Source of the DNA: a virus
Length of the DNA: 57,881 nucleotides
IMG/VR virus record: IMGVR_UViG_3300012002_000216
Location: 1-57,881 of that record
Direction: 5' to 3' (one strand)
This document shows positions 1-9,064 of the stretch, one piece after another. Positions within the stretch are counted from its first letter, which is position 1, and each line of letters opens with the position of its first letter. The notes below the pieces were generated by a model that was not told where the DNA came from, ran no database searches, and saw only the letters and a program-made list of their open reading frames with translations. Made by a program: the position numbers and the translations under genes.

Positions 1-1926
1 GGCTTCGATGATATAGGTGATAACGGAGGCGGCGGAGGTCGCGTGAAGCTTCGACGCTCTGTTGCAGAGTCAAAGCGACGACGAGGAAGGCGTCGAGTAC
101 GAGAAGCTGATGATGAACAGGATCCTCAGCAAGATAACGCTAATTCAAGCGATCCTGCTGCTTTACGCTACCCAAGCGTTTCACCTGATCAGCAAAACGA
201 CGAAGAAGAGTCCTCTCGTGAAGCTGTTGATACAGAGGGACAATCATCTCTTCCGGTTTATCTAGATTACGATTCCTCAGAAGATACTGAATTCTCATCT
301 GGTCTTGACTCCTTTCAGCATACCAAAGGCGCTCCTGCACCCGAGATGACTACCGAAGCTGTTGGAAAGCGCGGTCACTCAAAACAAGACAAGCTTCTTC
401 GTGAGCGATTTGCGAAAGAACAAACACGGCTTAGAGAAGCGCGTGGGCAAAAGGCAGAGGTTGTAAATCAATATCTATCTCAAGCGTCTAATCCTGATTA
501 CGATGAATTTATTGAATGGGCACAGAATCAAGGTATTCAGGAAGTTCCTAACAAGTACTACTTCAATAATTTGCTTAAGAAGCGCGGTGGTACAGGATCT
601 GGTGGAGCAATAGAGGTAGAAGAACGAGAGCCATTTAACCCAGAAGACGCTCCAGAAGAATTGCAGCAACTAATGAATCTATACTCCCAGGCTTCAGACG
701 AGGATGCAAGCCTTGAGCCGTCTGTTGAAGATAAGTTCAAGGGTATTTACGCTATTGGATATAGAACAGCAAAGGGTCGCGCACTTAAACGACACGCATT
801 TATCTGTGGGTCACCTGGAATAGGAAAAACCTTTACTGTTGCTAAGGCCGTTGAAAAGGGTGCTACAGAAGGCAAGCAGATGTTTGCTAAGTTTCGTGGA
901 TCAATTGGAAAGTCACTTTCTGCTATTCTTGCTTTTCTCTGGATGCATAGAGAAAATTACGTTATCCTACTTGATGATGCTGACGGCTTTCTTACCGGCT
1001 CATCAGACGAAGTTATGAACACGCTAAAAGCAGCGATGGATACTGATGAACCAATGGTATCAACCTCATCTCCTCACATTCGTAAGAATGTTGCCAAGAT
1101 GGTTGGGTTGAATGAGAGCGAGCGATGGTCAGGAGCACTTAACTTTGATACATCGCGACTACATGAAGGTATCATTACAGCAGTTGATCGTGATGGTAAC
1201 GTTCTAGCAGAAGAAGTACTTGACGATAGTGAACAACGGTTTTGGGAGGAATTTACTAATGCTAATCAGCCCAAATCCGACACACAGTCCTTTTTAGAGA
1301 GCAGCCTATACAATGGTGATGTTCGCCCTCGTATACAAGAAGGCTTCTTTGATGATGACGAGGAAGAAGAGGGCAACGATCTAGGTCTTGAAGATGAAAT
1401 CGAAGAGGATGAAGAAGAGGGTGAAAAGATGCTTCCGGCACAGTTCGAATTCGGTTCACGCATTATCTTCATCTCAAACATGATGCAAGCAGATATTCCA
1501 GACGCCATTGCTGGTCGCTGTAACGTAAAGGAACTATATCTTACACGTCCAGAGATTATGCTACGCTTAGAGCAGATTCTGCCAGAGCTGCTGAAGAATG
1601 AGAGTGCATATGGCCCAGAAGAACTTACGTGGGCCAAAGCTAATGTATTTCGTTGGATGAAAGCAGTAGTATTAGCTGACGATATGGGAGCACCTCTCAC
1701 ACTGGCATCAGGCAAGACGGTAAACGTAAACATCAACGTACCGATTACCTTTAGGATGTTTAATGATTTTGTTGATGCTTGGATGCAGCTTGCTGATGAA
1801 CATGCAATGGAAGCTGACGAGAGCAATTTTGACGAGATAGAAGAAGAAATTGCTCTGAAGTTTGTGTCACAGATGATTCTTCCTACATTCCGCGGTGATC
1901 TTCGGAAGAAGAAGAAAAAGAGATAA
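1..1926 (+). CDS. AAA+ family ATPase, 5' end probably outside window
   Basis: The reading frame is open from base 1, so the gene probably starts upstream; a GTG at 43 is an alternative start but its GGAGG lies only 4 nt away. A basic, then low-complexity acidic N-terminal third is followed by an ATPase domain: Walker A GSPGIGKT near codon 270 and Walker B VILLDDAD near codon 322. A sensor-like IFISN segment follows near codon 490 after a very acidic insertion. The C-terminus ends in a run of lysines. Known for the family: ATP-driven remodelling or loading of a partner. I cannot name the partner; a clamp loader or DNA-packaging/injection accessory role is possible but unsupported. A hairpin follows the gene. 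Confidence 0.7.
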   Translation, partial: GFDDIGDNGGGGGRVKLRRSVAESKRRRGRRRVREADDEQDPQQDNANSSDPAALRYPSVSPDQQNDEEESSREAVDTEGQSSLPVYLDYDSSEDTEFSSGLDSFQHTKGAPAPEMTTEAVGKRGHSKQDKLLRERFAKEQTRLREARGQKAEVVNQYLSQASNPDYDEFIEWAQNQGIQEVPNKYYFNNLLKKRGGTGSGGAIEVEEREPFNPEDAPEELQQLMNLYSQASDEDASLEPSVEDKFKGIYAIGYRTAKGRALKRHAFICGSPGIGKTFTVAKAVEKGATEGKQMFAKFRGSIGKSLSAILAFLWMHRENYVILLDDADGFLTGSSDEVMNTLKAAMDTDEPMVSTSSPHIRKNVAKMVGLNESERWSGALNFDTSRLHEGIITAVDRDGNVLAEEVLDDSEQRFWEEFTNANQPKSDTQSFLESSLYNGDVRPRIQEGFFDDDEEEEGNDLGLEDEIEEDEEEGEKMLPAQFEFGSRIIFISNMMQADIPDAIAGRCNVKELYLTRPEIMLRLEQILPELLKNESAYGPEELTWAKANVFRWMKAVVLADDMGAPLTLASGKTVNVNINVPITFRMFNDFVDAWMQLADEHAMEADESNFDEIEEEIALKFVSQMILPTFRGDLRKKKKKR

Positions 1927-1944
1927 TACATGCTATCATAATAA

Positions 1945-1968
1945 AAGAGGGGCCACAGTGCCCCTCTT
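1945..1968. terminator. Hairpin between genes, possible terminator
   Basis: Perfect 9-bp stem (AAGAGGGGC pairing with GCCCCTCTT) with a 6-nt loop. The downstream U-tract on the plus strand is poor (CTTCC); on the minus strand the stem is followed by TTTTATTATG, so it may act better in that direction. Confidence 0.5.
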
Positions 1969-1983
1969 CCTATGTTCGAGTAT

Positions 1984-1991
1984 ACTAATTG
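1984..1991 (+). promoter_or_regulatory. ACTAATTG element upstream of ligase-like gene
   Basis: Copy of the recurrent ACTAATT element, 25 nt before the start codon at 2017. Here it sits in a 16-nt palindrome (1983-1998), TACTAAT-TG-ATTAGTA. Confidence 0.6.
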
Positions 1992-2016
1992 ATTAGTACA
2001 GTCAAAGAGGACACAT

Positions 2017-4530
2017 ATGAAGTATAGAGAACAAATTGAAGCGCACCTATTACAGTTAGCCGAGTCAAACTTGACGAAGAAGGCCAATACGCATATGACT
2101 CACATAGAAGATCTTGTGATTCTGTCTGGTGCTGAGGGTATTGAACATGCGCTTGATACATTCAAGTCTCTATATGATGAGCTAAAGGGTGAAACTCCTA
2201 AATCACAGCGACGCGTATCCGTAAAGATTGATGGAGCGCCCGCTGTATTTGTTTGGAGCTCATTTCCAGGTATAGAAAGTCCTGGATTGGCTACAAAGGG
2301 TCTTTTTGCTAAAACACCAAAAATAGCATACAATCATGAACTAATCGATCAGTACTTTGGTCATGCCCCAGATCTTGCTAAAAAGATGCATGCAATGTTC
2401 GATCACATTCCTGCACTTGGTATTCCTGATGGGGAGATCTGGCAGGGAGACTTCTTATATGATAGAGATTCCGTTAAGCTAAAAACGATTGATGATGAAG
2501 CATATTATGTTTTTCATCCTAACACAATCGTGTACGCTGTTCCAGTGCATTCAGAGCTTGGGGCTCGGATGGAAGAGTCAGAGATTGGTGTTGTTTGGCA
2601 TACAGTTTACACAGGCGACTCTTTAGAGAATGTAACTCCTTCATTCTCGGCAAAAGCCGAAAATCTCAATCATGTACCTAGTGTTTTGTCTACTGACCCA
2701 TATGTGAAATCGATAGCTGGTGAAGTTACGTTAACCGCAGAAGAGTCTGATACAATTGCACAAAAGTTGACTGAAGCTGAGGCTCTTGCACAACAGCTTA
2801 CCTCACATCCTCAATATGAAGATGTGATTAACGATAAGGCCTTTATCTCATCCTTTTTTACTGTTTATCAAAATGCCACTATCAAAAGCGGTAAAAAGGT
2901 TCCAGACGCTGAGACGTTTATTTCTAATTTTACTCAATGGGCAACTGATAAGATACGTACAGCTGCTGAAAAGAAGATTGCAGGGCTAAAGACTGAACGA
3001 GGTAAGAATGCCGCACAGCAAAAAATGGAACAAGATCTACAAACCGTACAAGAGATGATTGAAGAGAATGAGGATGTTCTAATCCTTATTATTGAACTCA
3101 TCGGAGTGCTCACTGATATCAAAGAGATATTTACACGTAAAATGGATGCACTTGGTGATTTCCAGGCGTATCTACAGAAGAAGAGTGGAGAGTTCCAGCG
3201 CACAGGTCAAGAGGGGTTCGCTGTTTCTGACATAGCAGGCAACGTGGTTAAGTTTGTCGATCGTACAGAATTCAGCTACGCTAATTTTTCTCCAGATGTG
3301 AAGAAGGGGTGGGAGAGCGATAGGAGAGTACAAGAGTCTATAGACAAAGACATCAATCTCTCCCTTCTTGACGAAAAAGTACAAATAGAGTTGGATGGGA
3401 TTTTACAACAACTAGAAGAGAAAACAGCTGCGCCTGCTACTACTGCGTCAGATGTTGATACGCTTTTACAAGATATATTTTCAAGGCTTCAACAAGCGTC
3501 ACAAAAGCTAACACGACAGCAAATAACGACACTCAAGCACGAAGTGCTCACTCTCATAGGTGATGAAGTAAAGATCATGGAGCTCCTTGACCCAGTGCTT
3601 AACCTTTTCTCTACATTCAAAAAAGAACTCACTAACCAGCTATATTTAGCTTTCCGTGGTGTAGATGATGAAGTTCTTAAAATATTTTTAGAGTCACTAC
3701 ATACGCAAGGCCCGATTATCACTCCTGAAATCCTCAATGAAGGAAAGACCTCTAAAGTGATATGGAAGGATCACCTTCGAGAACGAATGAAAGGGATTGT
3801 TGACCAAGAAGACCTCGAAGCATTGCTCGATGCAATGGAAAAAACCTTTATGGTATACAAAGGTGGCAATGCTGGTATGGGTAAGGGTGAGCTGCAATAC
3901 GCTATTCTTTGTGGGGGAGCTAAGCCGGAGAAAGGTGATCTAGCTATTCCAGGCTTTGGTGAATTAGAATTGAAGGGTGCAACAGGACGATTAAAAGGAT
4001 TACGAGCTGCTATAGGTAGTCCAGCGTCCGCGTATCAGAAAATAGTTCAACGCTATACGCAAGAACCTGAGTTGGAAGCACTAGCGGATCAGATCAAAGA
4101 TCCTAACAACTTAACACTCAAGAAGCGAGCAAATCCGCTATATGAAGCGATAAATGCTGCGCTACCGCAGGATAGATTATTAACGCTATATGAGGATGTG
4201 TCTCGTATCTACATGGAGACGCTTTATCGTACGGCTGTAAGCAAGGGCTATCAGCTCGACCAATCCTTAATTACAAAAACGGCTGAGGCAATGGCTTCGG
4301 GTAATTTTGATCGAGCGATAGCCTATCAAGCTGCTACACAATATGCTATTTATAAACAAGCTGATGAATTCAGGGGAATTCTTGCAATTGATACTATTGG
4401 ATTCGTATTTATCGAAGAGCCAGAAGATTTGGTAGCAGCCGCAGAAACTGGAGCAATTATCATTACCCCAGCATCAATGAAGGATACGATAGGCTCTGCA
4501 GCTGGAATAACAGTTAGAAAGGGTCGGTAG
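2017..4530 (+). CDS. KxDG nucleotidyltransferase/ligase-like protein (DUF6267-like)
   Basis: The 837-residue product has a KIDGAPA motif near residues 70-76, which matches the KxDG motif of covalent nucleotidyltransferases (ATP ligases, capping enzymes). It is followed by GEIWQGDFLY near 140 and HPNTIVYAVP near 168, a layout I recall from a conserved protein of T4-like cyanophages. The middle is a long helical, coiled-coil-rich region (about 230-560); the C-terminal 250 residues are unrecognised. A ligase or nucleotide-binding role is inference; no substrate can be assigned. SD AAAGAGG precedes the ATG. The gene ends in TAG and the next in-frame stop is only two codons later. Confidence 0.6.
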   Translation: MKYREQIEAHLLQLAESNLTKKANTHMTHIEDLVILSGAEGIEHALDTFKSLYDELKGETPKSQRRVSVKIDGAPAVFVWSSFPGIESPGLATKGLFAKTPKIAYNHELIDQYFGHAPDLAKKMHAMFDHIPALGIPDGEIWQGDFLYDRDSVKLKTIDDEAYYVFHPNTIVYAVPVHSELGARMEESEIGVVWHTVYTGDSLENVTPSFSAKAENLNHVPSVLSTDPYVKSIAGEVTLTAEESDTIAQKLTEAEALAQQLTSHPQYEDVINDKAFISSFFTVYQNATIKSGKKVPDAETFISNFTQWATDKIRTAAEKKIAGLKTERGKNAAQQKMEQDLQTVQEMIEENEDVLILIIELIGVLTDIKEIFTRKMDALGDFQAYLQKKSGEFQRTGQEGFAVSDIAGNVVKFVDRTEFSYANFSPDVKKGWESDRRVQESIDKDINLSLLDEKVQIELDGILQQLEEKTAAPATTASDVDTLLQDIFSRLQQASQKLTRQQITTLKHEVLTLIGDEVKIMELLDPVLNLFSTFKKELTNQLYLAFRGVDDEVLKIFLESLHTQGPIITPEILNEGKTSKVIWKDHLRERMKGIVDQEDLEALLDAMEKTFMVYKGGNAGMGKGELQYAILCGGAKPEKGDLAIPGFGELELKGATGRLKGLRAAIGSPASAYQKIVQRYTQEPELEALADQIKDPNNLTLKKRANPLYEAINAALPQDRLLTLYEDVSRIYMETLYRTAVSKGYQLDQSLITKTAEAMASGNFDRAIAYQAATQYAIYKQADEFRGILAIDTIGFVFIEEPEDLVAAAETGAIIITPASMKDTIGSAAGITVRKGR

Positions 4531-4531
4531 G

Positions 4532-4539
4532 ACTAATTA
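4532..4539 (+). promoter_or_regulatory. ACTAATTA element
   Basis: Copy of the recurrent element, directly after the TAG stop of the preceding gene and 13 nt before the ATG at 4553. Confidence 0.6.
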
Positions 4540-4552
4540 AGTGGAGGCAGCA

Positions 4553-5986
4553 ATGCATACCGAATCTTGGCTATATAGAAATTATCAGAAGCCGCTCGAT
4601 GAGAGCGACACAAATGGTCTCATTGTGGCTTTTGACCCATCACGTAAAAACGCGCTACTTCATCAGCAAGTTACCGCTCTTCAAGAAGACACGCAATTCG
4701 ACCGCCGCGTTATGGCTAAAGCGGATACGCGCACGGCTTTACAAAGGGTAGCAGAACAAGCCTGGGCTGATGGATATGAGCATCTAACGGTGCTAACAGC
4801 TCCAGAACGTATCTCTGAAGTAGACGGCTTCTTACAGCGATATTGTAGCCAGTCATTTGAAAGCGTACAGGTAGTACCAGAAAATAGCCCTCGTCTGCAT
4901 GAAGCTGAGCTTGATGATATGTTAGGACCAGCGACACAGCAAGCTCCTCAACAACAGAATCAACAAGCTGCTTTCCAGCAGAATCAGCAACAAAATCAGC
5001 AGGGGCAGGCACAACCTCAACAGCAACAAGACCCTCAACAACAAGAGGAACCCCAAGAAGAAGAGCAGGCCGGTAAACCCATATCCCTTTTTCTGGTTTC
5101 AGCAAATCCACCAGTGACAGGTACCGATAAGATCTTAGAGCAGGGACAAAAGCTATTAGCACAACAGAAAGCTACCAACGCTCATTATGCCTTTCATAAT
5201 ACCGGGATCGATCCTAAATATCGATTCTCTGTTGGTCTACGGTCAAGCTTAGTAAAGGGTGATGATAGAGAAAGTATGCCATCTCTATATGGAAAGAATG
5301 GTATTAAAGCTATTAACGATTTGATGAAAATGAACGGTCGATCTGCTATTCATTTAGAGGGCGGTGATATAGCGACAGTCCTTCAGCAGCATCCAGATCT
5401 ACAAAAAATGCAGATACAGTATATAGCAGTACCAGAAGACGTGTTACCTAATATCAATCTTGGTGACTTTGACCAAAACCGAGTCATTACGGTTCCTGGT
5501 AAGGGAGACATGTTCACACCTCAGCATAAGGCGCTCATCGACCTAGGGCGTCAAATAGCGAAGGAAAGTGAGAAGCCTAAGAAAGAGAATAAAGACGATG
5601 ATAAAGAAGAAGCACCTACTTTCGCGAAGGAAGAAATAACACAAGAAGATAAAATTGCTCTTCACATTATCAATGCCTGCGTTTTAGCAGAGAGTATGTC
5701 GGGAGAGCAAATGACTAAACAACTTCGTCTCTCTTGGGGTGAATTAGATGCAGGTACAAAAGAATTTGCACAAGAGTTTGGAAAGTCAACTGGTATCGGC
5801 GATATGGTTAGCGGTGCTAAGGGAATGGCTGATCTCGTTACCAAGTCAGTAAAATCTGAAGAGGTCAATAAGGGCGCTGCAATGCAGGCGCAATTGAATA
5901 GCCTCCAAGCTCTATCTTTTGACGGTATGAAAGCAGTGAACCACCCACAATACAAGAAGTTTTTTGATGGGTTGGATCTAGCCTAA
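4553..5986 (+). CDS. Nucleotidylyltransferase-like protein with Gln-rich linker
   Basis: I start at ATG 4553 because GTGGAGG lies 6 nt upstream; a GTG at 4541 would place the SD inside the gene. The N-terminal about 110 residues include GYEHLTVLTAPERI, reminiscent of the second half of the cytidylyltransferase-like proteins of T4-like cyanophages. A glutamine-rich linker (about 125-165) follows, then SANPPVTGTDKIL near residue 185, which looks like the nucleotide-binding FGRFNPPTxGHEK motif with the HE changed to TD. The C-terminal third is charged then helical. Loss of the catalytic His suggests a non-enzymatic or altered role (inference). The 3' end overlaps the convergent sigma-like gene by 4 nt. 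Confidence 0.5.
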   Translation: MHTESWLYRNYQKPLDESDTNGLIVAFDPSRKNALLHQQVTALQEDTQFDRRVMAKADTRTALQRVAEQAWADGYEHLTVLTAPERISEVDGFLQRYCSQSFESVQVVPENSPRLHEAELDDMLGPATQQAPQQQNQQAAFQQNQQQNQQGQAQPQQQQDPQQQEEPQEEEQAGKPISLFLVSANPPVTGTDKILEQGQKLLAQQKATNAHYAFHNTGIDPKYRFSVGLRSSLVKGDDRESMPSLYGKNGIKAINDLMKMNGRSAIHLEGGDIATVLQQHPDLQKMQIQYIAVPEDVLPNINLGDFDQNRVITVPGKGDMFTPQHKALIDLGRQIAKESEKPKKENKDDDKEEAPTFAKEEITQEDKIALHIINACVLAESMSGEQMTKQLRLSWGELDAGTKEFAQEFGKSTGIGDMVSGAKGMADLVTKSVKSEEVNKGAAMQAQLNSLQALSFDGMKAVNHPQYKKFFDGLDLA

Positions 5987-6666
5987 CTCGCAGTAGTCAC
6001 TGTTAATCGATTTCGTATTTCAAGTAAGAGGAGGTCGAGGACCTCCTCTTCTTTTGTGCTTAGCTGAAGATGTCGTCGGAATATATTCAGCGAATGTCGT
6101 ATTTTAGACTTTCTCACGAAAAGCAAAATGTAGAGTCGTGCTAATAGTGAGAGTCTATAGCTGTCAACAGCTGTGTCAAACTCCGACAGTGTTGATTGCA
6201 CTATCGCATGCATCTCATCAGCAAGAATTTTATCTAAAATAGGTTCATCAGATGTAGCACCGGTTGTAGTATGGAATCCAATAGACGATTGTAGGTCACC
6301 CAGTTCTGTTACATGACCGCCCTCTTCTGAGACAATATGATTCAAAGAGAGATGGGTCTCTTCTTGACGATCGCCGTATAGTGATTCAACGACCTTCCAA
6401 CGAAGTAACCCACCAAACGAGCGGTCTATAATAAAATCTGGGTCTTCATACCGACGCATAATTTTGATCGCCGCATCAGTAGCTACTCCAATCACGTGAT
6501 CAGGGTCTAAAAACACCTTTCCCTTTGTAGCTTTAAGGACCAACGAACGAGCGTAGTTAATCATGATATCGAACATTTCTTGCCACACAGCGTCGTCGCG
6601 TGTAGCAAGATATTGTTCCTGGAGCTCTCCGAGCTTTATCTCTGTTGCTGGTTTCTTCTTTGCCAT
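5983..6666 (-). CDS. Sigma factor-like protein
   Basis: 227 residues. The segment from about residue 30 to 100 (MINYARSLVLKATKG, then LDPDHVIGVATDAAIKIM, then GGLLRWKVVESLYG) has the pattern of sigma-70 region 2, including helices for core binding and -10 recognition. The C-terminal half is helical with a possible but unclear HTH, so a gp55-like, -10-only late sigma is plausible. Its ATG overlaps the TAA of the clamp-like gene by one base, so the two are translationally coupled. In T4 the late sigma works with the sliding clamp; the coupling here fits that (inference). Stop is TAG. Confidence 0.5.
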   Translation of the reverse strand: MAKKKPATEIKLGELQEQYLATRDDAVWQEMFDIMINYARSLVLKATKGKVFLDPDHVIGVATDAAIKIMRRYEDPDFIIDRSFGGLLRWKVVESLYGDRQEETHLSLNHIVSEEGGHVTELGDLQSSIGFHTTTGATSDEPILDKILADEMHAIVQSTLSEFDTAVDSYRLSLLARLYILLFVRKSKIRHSLNIFRRHLQLSTKEEEVLDLLLLEIRNRLTVTTAS

Positions 6667-7892
6667 TAGTTATCCTGTAGTTTCGCTAGTACTGCTGAAT
6701 ATTTTTCGATACCAGCTTCATCGGTATATGTCACCAATACACCCGCCCCGTGAGCTTGATCTGATGGCTTTTCGTTGAAGTACAGACGCACAAGTCCATT
6801 AGGACCTAGTCGAGACAAAAGAGTACGAATCGAGTCGCTAATCAAGATAAAAGAGGCTGTCTCTGATACCTTTTCGAGCTCTCCCTGGAACTCTTCTACA
6901 ACCAAGTCCTTTTCGACCTCGGTAGATGGGTGCTGATAAGAAAGCTTGATCTTTTGACTACCACTATTGTAGTTCCAGAAAAAGGTAATAGGTTTCCAGA
7001 CCGACGCTTCAAAGAGGCCATTGAAGAAGTCAATAGCTTCAGTAAAGCGACTCGGTTTTATAAGAGCTACCTGCTGTGAGTCCTCTTCTGGTATAATTGC
7101 TTCGATATCAGATTGCTCTGGTATCGCAATATTACATGGATCAATAGAGATGATAGCCCAGAAGTTATCATCCTCCCCGGACTTCCAGAGTATTGATTGC
7201 CGAGCTTCATCAACGATGAAGCTAGGGGTATCACTTGCTACAAACTCTAGGAATCCTAGGACGAATTTATGAATGAGAATTGGCTCATCTGTTATTTGCG
7301 CCTCAAGCACCTCTGTATTGAGGGTTAGAACGATAGTTCTGTCAGCATATACAAGATGATCGTTATAAAGAGCGATGCTGTTGTTCTTGTTGATTGTTGA
7401 CATATATGTTGATGATATATGGACAAAATCTAGTAAGTCTTGAGTGATGGATACGGATGATCCTGACTCAAATTCTTGCTCGTGATCAGCATAAAACGTT
7501 GCTAATGATGTTACCTCTGAATTGTCCTCTTCATAATATGAGACCGATAGTGTGATCTTATCATTCGTTGAATTAGACGACAGCCTAAGTGTTGGAGGTG
7601 TTTGAACGAACGTAAGGATCAGATCATTATTGCCAGCCACCTTCTTAGCAGCACTGAGAAACTTCTGAACATCAACAGAAATCCACTGGGTTTCCGGGAT
7701 TGAAGCCGCGAGCGGGATACTAATTGAAAGTACAGATTTGTTTCCCTTGAAGTAGAAGATCGCAGAGTCTTCTTCAAACTTGATATACGTCTTTGTGAAT
7801 GATGACATCAAAAACGAATACATACGCGAATATCGCGTTAGCTTTTCTACACCTTCTTGCGCGATCGTAGTTTTGATCGTCTGGTTGGACAT
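6666..7892 (-). CDS. Candidate DNA sliding clamp-like protein
   Basis: 408 residues, mostly predicted beta strands with repeating strand-turn segments and no cysteine-rich or membrane regions. Length and texture fit a three-domain beta-clamp, and the C-terminal part (VEEFQGELEKV, SFILISDSIRTLLSRL, VRLYFNEKPSDQ) resembles clamp domain patterns. There is no short diagnostic motif, so the call rests on overall shape and on coupling to a sigma-like gene. SD GGAGG lies 10 nt before the ATG. It is the first gene after a divergent promoter at 7950-7979. Confidence 0.4.
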   Translation of the reverse strand: MSNQTIKTTIAQEGVEKLTRYSRMYSFLMSSFTKTYIKFEEDSAIFYFKGNKSVLSISIPLAASIPETQWISVDVQKFLSAAKKVAGNNDLILTFVQTPPTLRLSSNSTNDKITLSVSYYEEDNSEVTSLATFYADHEQEFESGSSVSITQDLLDFVHISSTYMSTINKNNSIALYNDHLVYADRTIVLTLNTEVLEAQITDEPILIHKFVLGFLEFVASDTPSFIVDEARQSILWKSGEDDNFWAIISIDPCNIAIPEQSDIEAIIPEEDSQQVALIKPSRFTEAIDFFNGLFEASVWKPITFFWNYNSGSQKIKLSYQHPSTEVEKDLVVEEFQGELEKVSETASFILISDSIRTLLSRLGPNGLVRLYFNEKPSDQAHGAGVLVTYTDEAGIEKYSAVLAKLQDN

Positions 7893-7949
7893 TTTGCTTT
7901 ACCCTCCTGGTTAGGCGTTACTTATGGTAATATACAGCAGTACGAATGC

Positions 7950-7979
7950 GTAATAACTTTTTGTCTTGCATAGTGTCAA
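7950..7979 (-). promoter_or_regulatory. Host-like promoter for the clamp/sigma operon
   Basis: On the minus strand TTGACA, 18 nt, TATTAC. It is back to back with the promoter for the second sigma-like gene. Confidence 0.55.
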
Positions 7980-7995
7980 TTTGATATATTATAAT
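7966..7995 (+). promoter_or_regulatory. Host-like promoter for second sigma-like gene
   Basis: TTGCAT, 18 nt, TATAAT; GGAGG and a TTG start follow at 8010 and 8023. Perfect -10 hexamer. Confidence 0.65.
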
Positions 7996-8022
7996 ATACG
8001 AATCATATAGGAGGATTGCGCA

Positions 8023-8697
8023 TTGGCAGCAAAAGAAAAATCAGAACTCGAGCAAATGAGTGATAGGGCCCTTGTTACGCTTATTAAGACAAGCGAAAAC
8101 AAAGAAGAGGAACGAAATGCACGTCATGTCTTGTACCATCGCTATGAACGTTTTGTTCATAAGCACTGGCATTCACTTAACGGGAGACTTAATCGTTCTC
8201 CTATCGCACTAGAACTTAAAAACGATTTCTATGCTGAATCGTATATTGTTTTTGAGAAAGCTCTCAAAGCAACCAAGCTTAGCAAAATTCGAGATGACAA
8301 GTGGAAGTTTCTTGGCTATTATGGATTCTATCTTTCGACGTTGAAGAATAACTTCGTAAAGAGAGCGGTGCAAAAATATCATAACGAAACATCCATCGAA
8401 GCACCTGTAGAGTCGGCGTCACGACCTGTATTACTATCAGATATGGCAGAAGCTGGCGTCATTCCATCGGCTGAAGATCAGGTTATTCAAAAAGATCAAC
8501 AGCGTCGGTTTTGGAAGGCATTAACGCAATGTCAGTCTACTGTATGGGATGGTACGAGGCGTACTATATGGGAACGTCGAGCTGCAGGTGTATCTATCAA
8601 GGATACATGCGAGGAACTAGGAATATCTGCTTGGCGATTCAATAAGATCCTATCTGAGATGAAAGAGCAGCTTAACTCAGCTATCGCTAGGGCCTAG
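8023..8697 (+). CDS. Sigma-70-like (ECF-size) transcription factor
   Basis: 224 residues, start TTG chosen because GGAGG is 8 nt upstream. N-terminal helices (RHVLYHRYERFVHKHW, then DFYAESYIVFEKAL, then GYYGFYLSTLKNNF) match the order of sigma region 2. The C-terminus has a helix-turn-helix in the region 4 position (WERRAAGVSIKDTCEELGIS, then AWRFNKILSEMK). This two-domain layout is that of small alternative sigma factors. Driven by a strong host-like promoter, so it is probably made early and could switch host RNA polymerase to phage promoters (inference). Its TAG-ended 3' end overlaps the convergent HNH-like gene by 21 nt. Confidence 0.6.
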   Translation: MAAKEKSELEQMSDRALVTLIKTSENKEEERNARHVLYHRYERFVHKHWHSLNGRLNRSPIALELKNDFYAESYIVFEKALKATKLSKIRDDKWKFLGYYGFYLSTLKNNFVKRAVQKYHNETSIEAPVESASRPVLLSDMAEAGVIPSAEDQVIQKDQQRRFWKALTQCQSTVWDGTRRTIWERRAAGVSIKDTCEELGISAWRFNKILSEMKEQLNSAIARA

Positions 8698-9063
8698 AGT
8701 GTCTACATAGCCGGCAAGTGATTCCCATTGTTCTTGACCAGCTATTCTCTTCCACCACTCTTGGCGCTCCTCATATGATATAGCGTCTCCTGTAATAGGA
8801 TGACGTAAGTTATCTAATGCCTCATGACTGTACCGGTTGAGTATAACCATATTGGTGTCATTATACATTATATCAGGGTACAGAGATACGGGAAAAATGT
8901 GAGCTACATCTAGCTTTTTGAGAAGAACAGCTGGGGCTTTCTTTTGCAGTGACAGCGCTTCTTTCATAGTAAGAACGCGTAGTAAGCGGTCTCGATTTCC
9001 ATCGCGCTTGCGTACACGCTCTTTTACCTCTTGCCACTGCTTATCTGAAGAATCCCGACGCAT
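8677..9063 (-). CDS. HNH-like domain protein
   Basis: 128 residues. The core DVAHIFPVSLYPDI, NMVILNRYSHEALDN has the His...Asn...His spacing of an HNH/treble-clef nuclease, although the first His is not doubled and no zinc CxxC pairs flank it. The N-terminal 35 residues are basic. Could be a DNA endonuclease or a fold relative with another role. Its ATG overlaps the end of the upstream 9065-9637 gene; no clear SD, so it is probably translated by coupling. Confidence 0.5.
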   Translation of the reverse strand: MRRDSSDKQWQEVKERVRKRDGNRDRLLRVLTMKEALSLQKKAPAVLLKKLDVAHIFPVSLYPDIMYNDTNMVILNRYSHEALDNLRHPITGDAISYEERQEWWKRIAGQEQWESLAGYVDTLGPSDS

Positions 9064-9064
9064 A

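Noticed and set aside
1266-2087. Long antisense frame (273 codons)
   Set aside because: Antisense to the AAA+ gene, Ser/Arg-rich shadow translation, no SD.
4716-5162. Antisense frame of 148 codons
   Set aside because: Mirror of the Gln-rich coding region; no ribosome binding site.
8677-9063. Homing endonuclease
   Set aside because: The HNH-like protein is short, lacks DNA-binding repeats and sits in an ordinary operon with no interrupted gene beside it.
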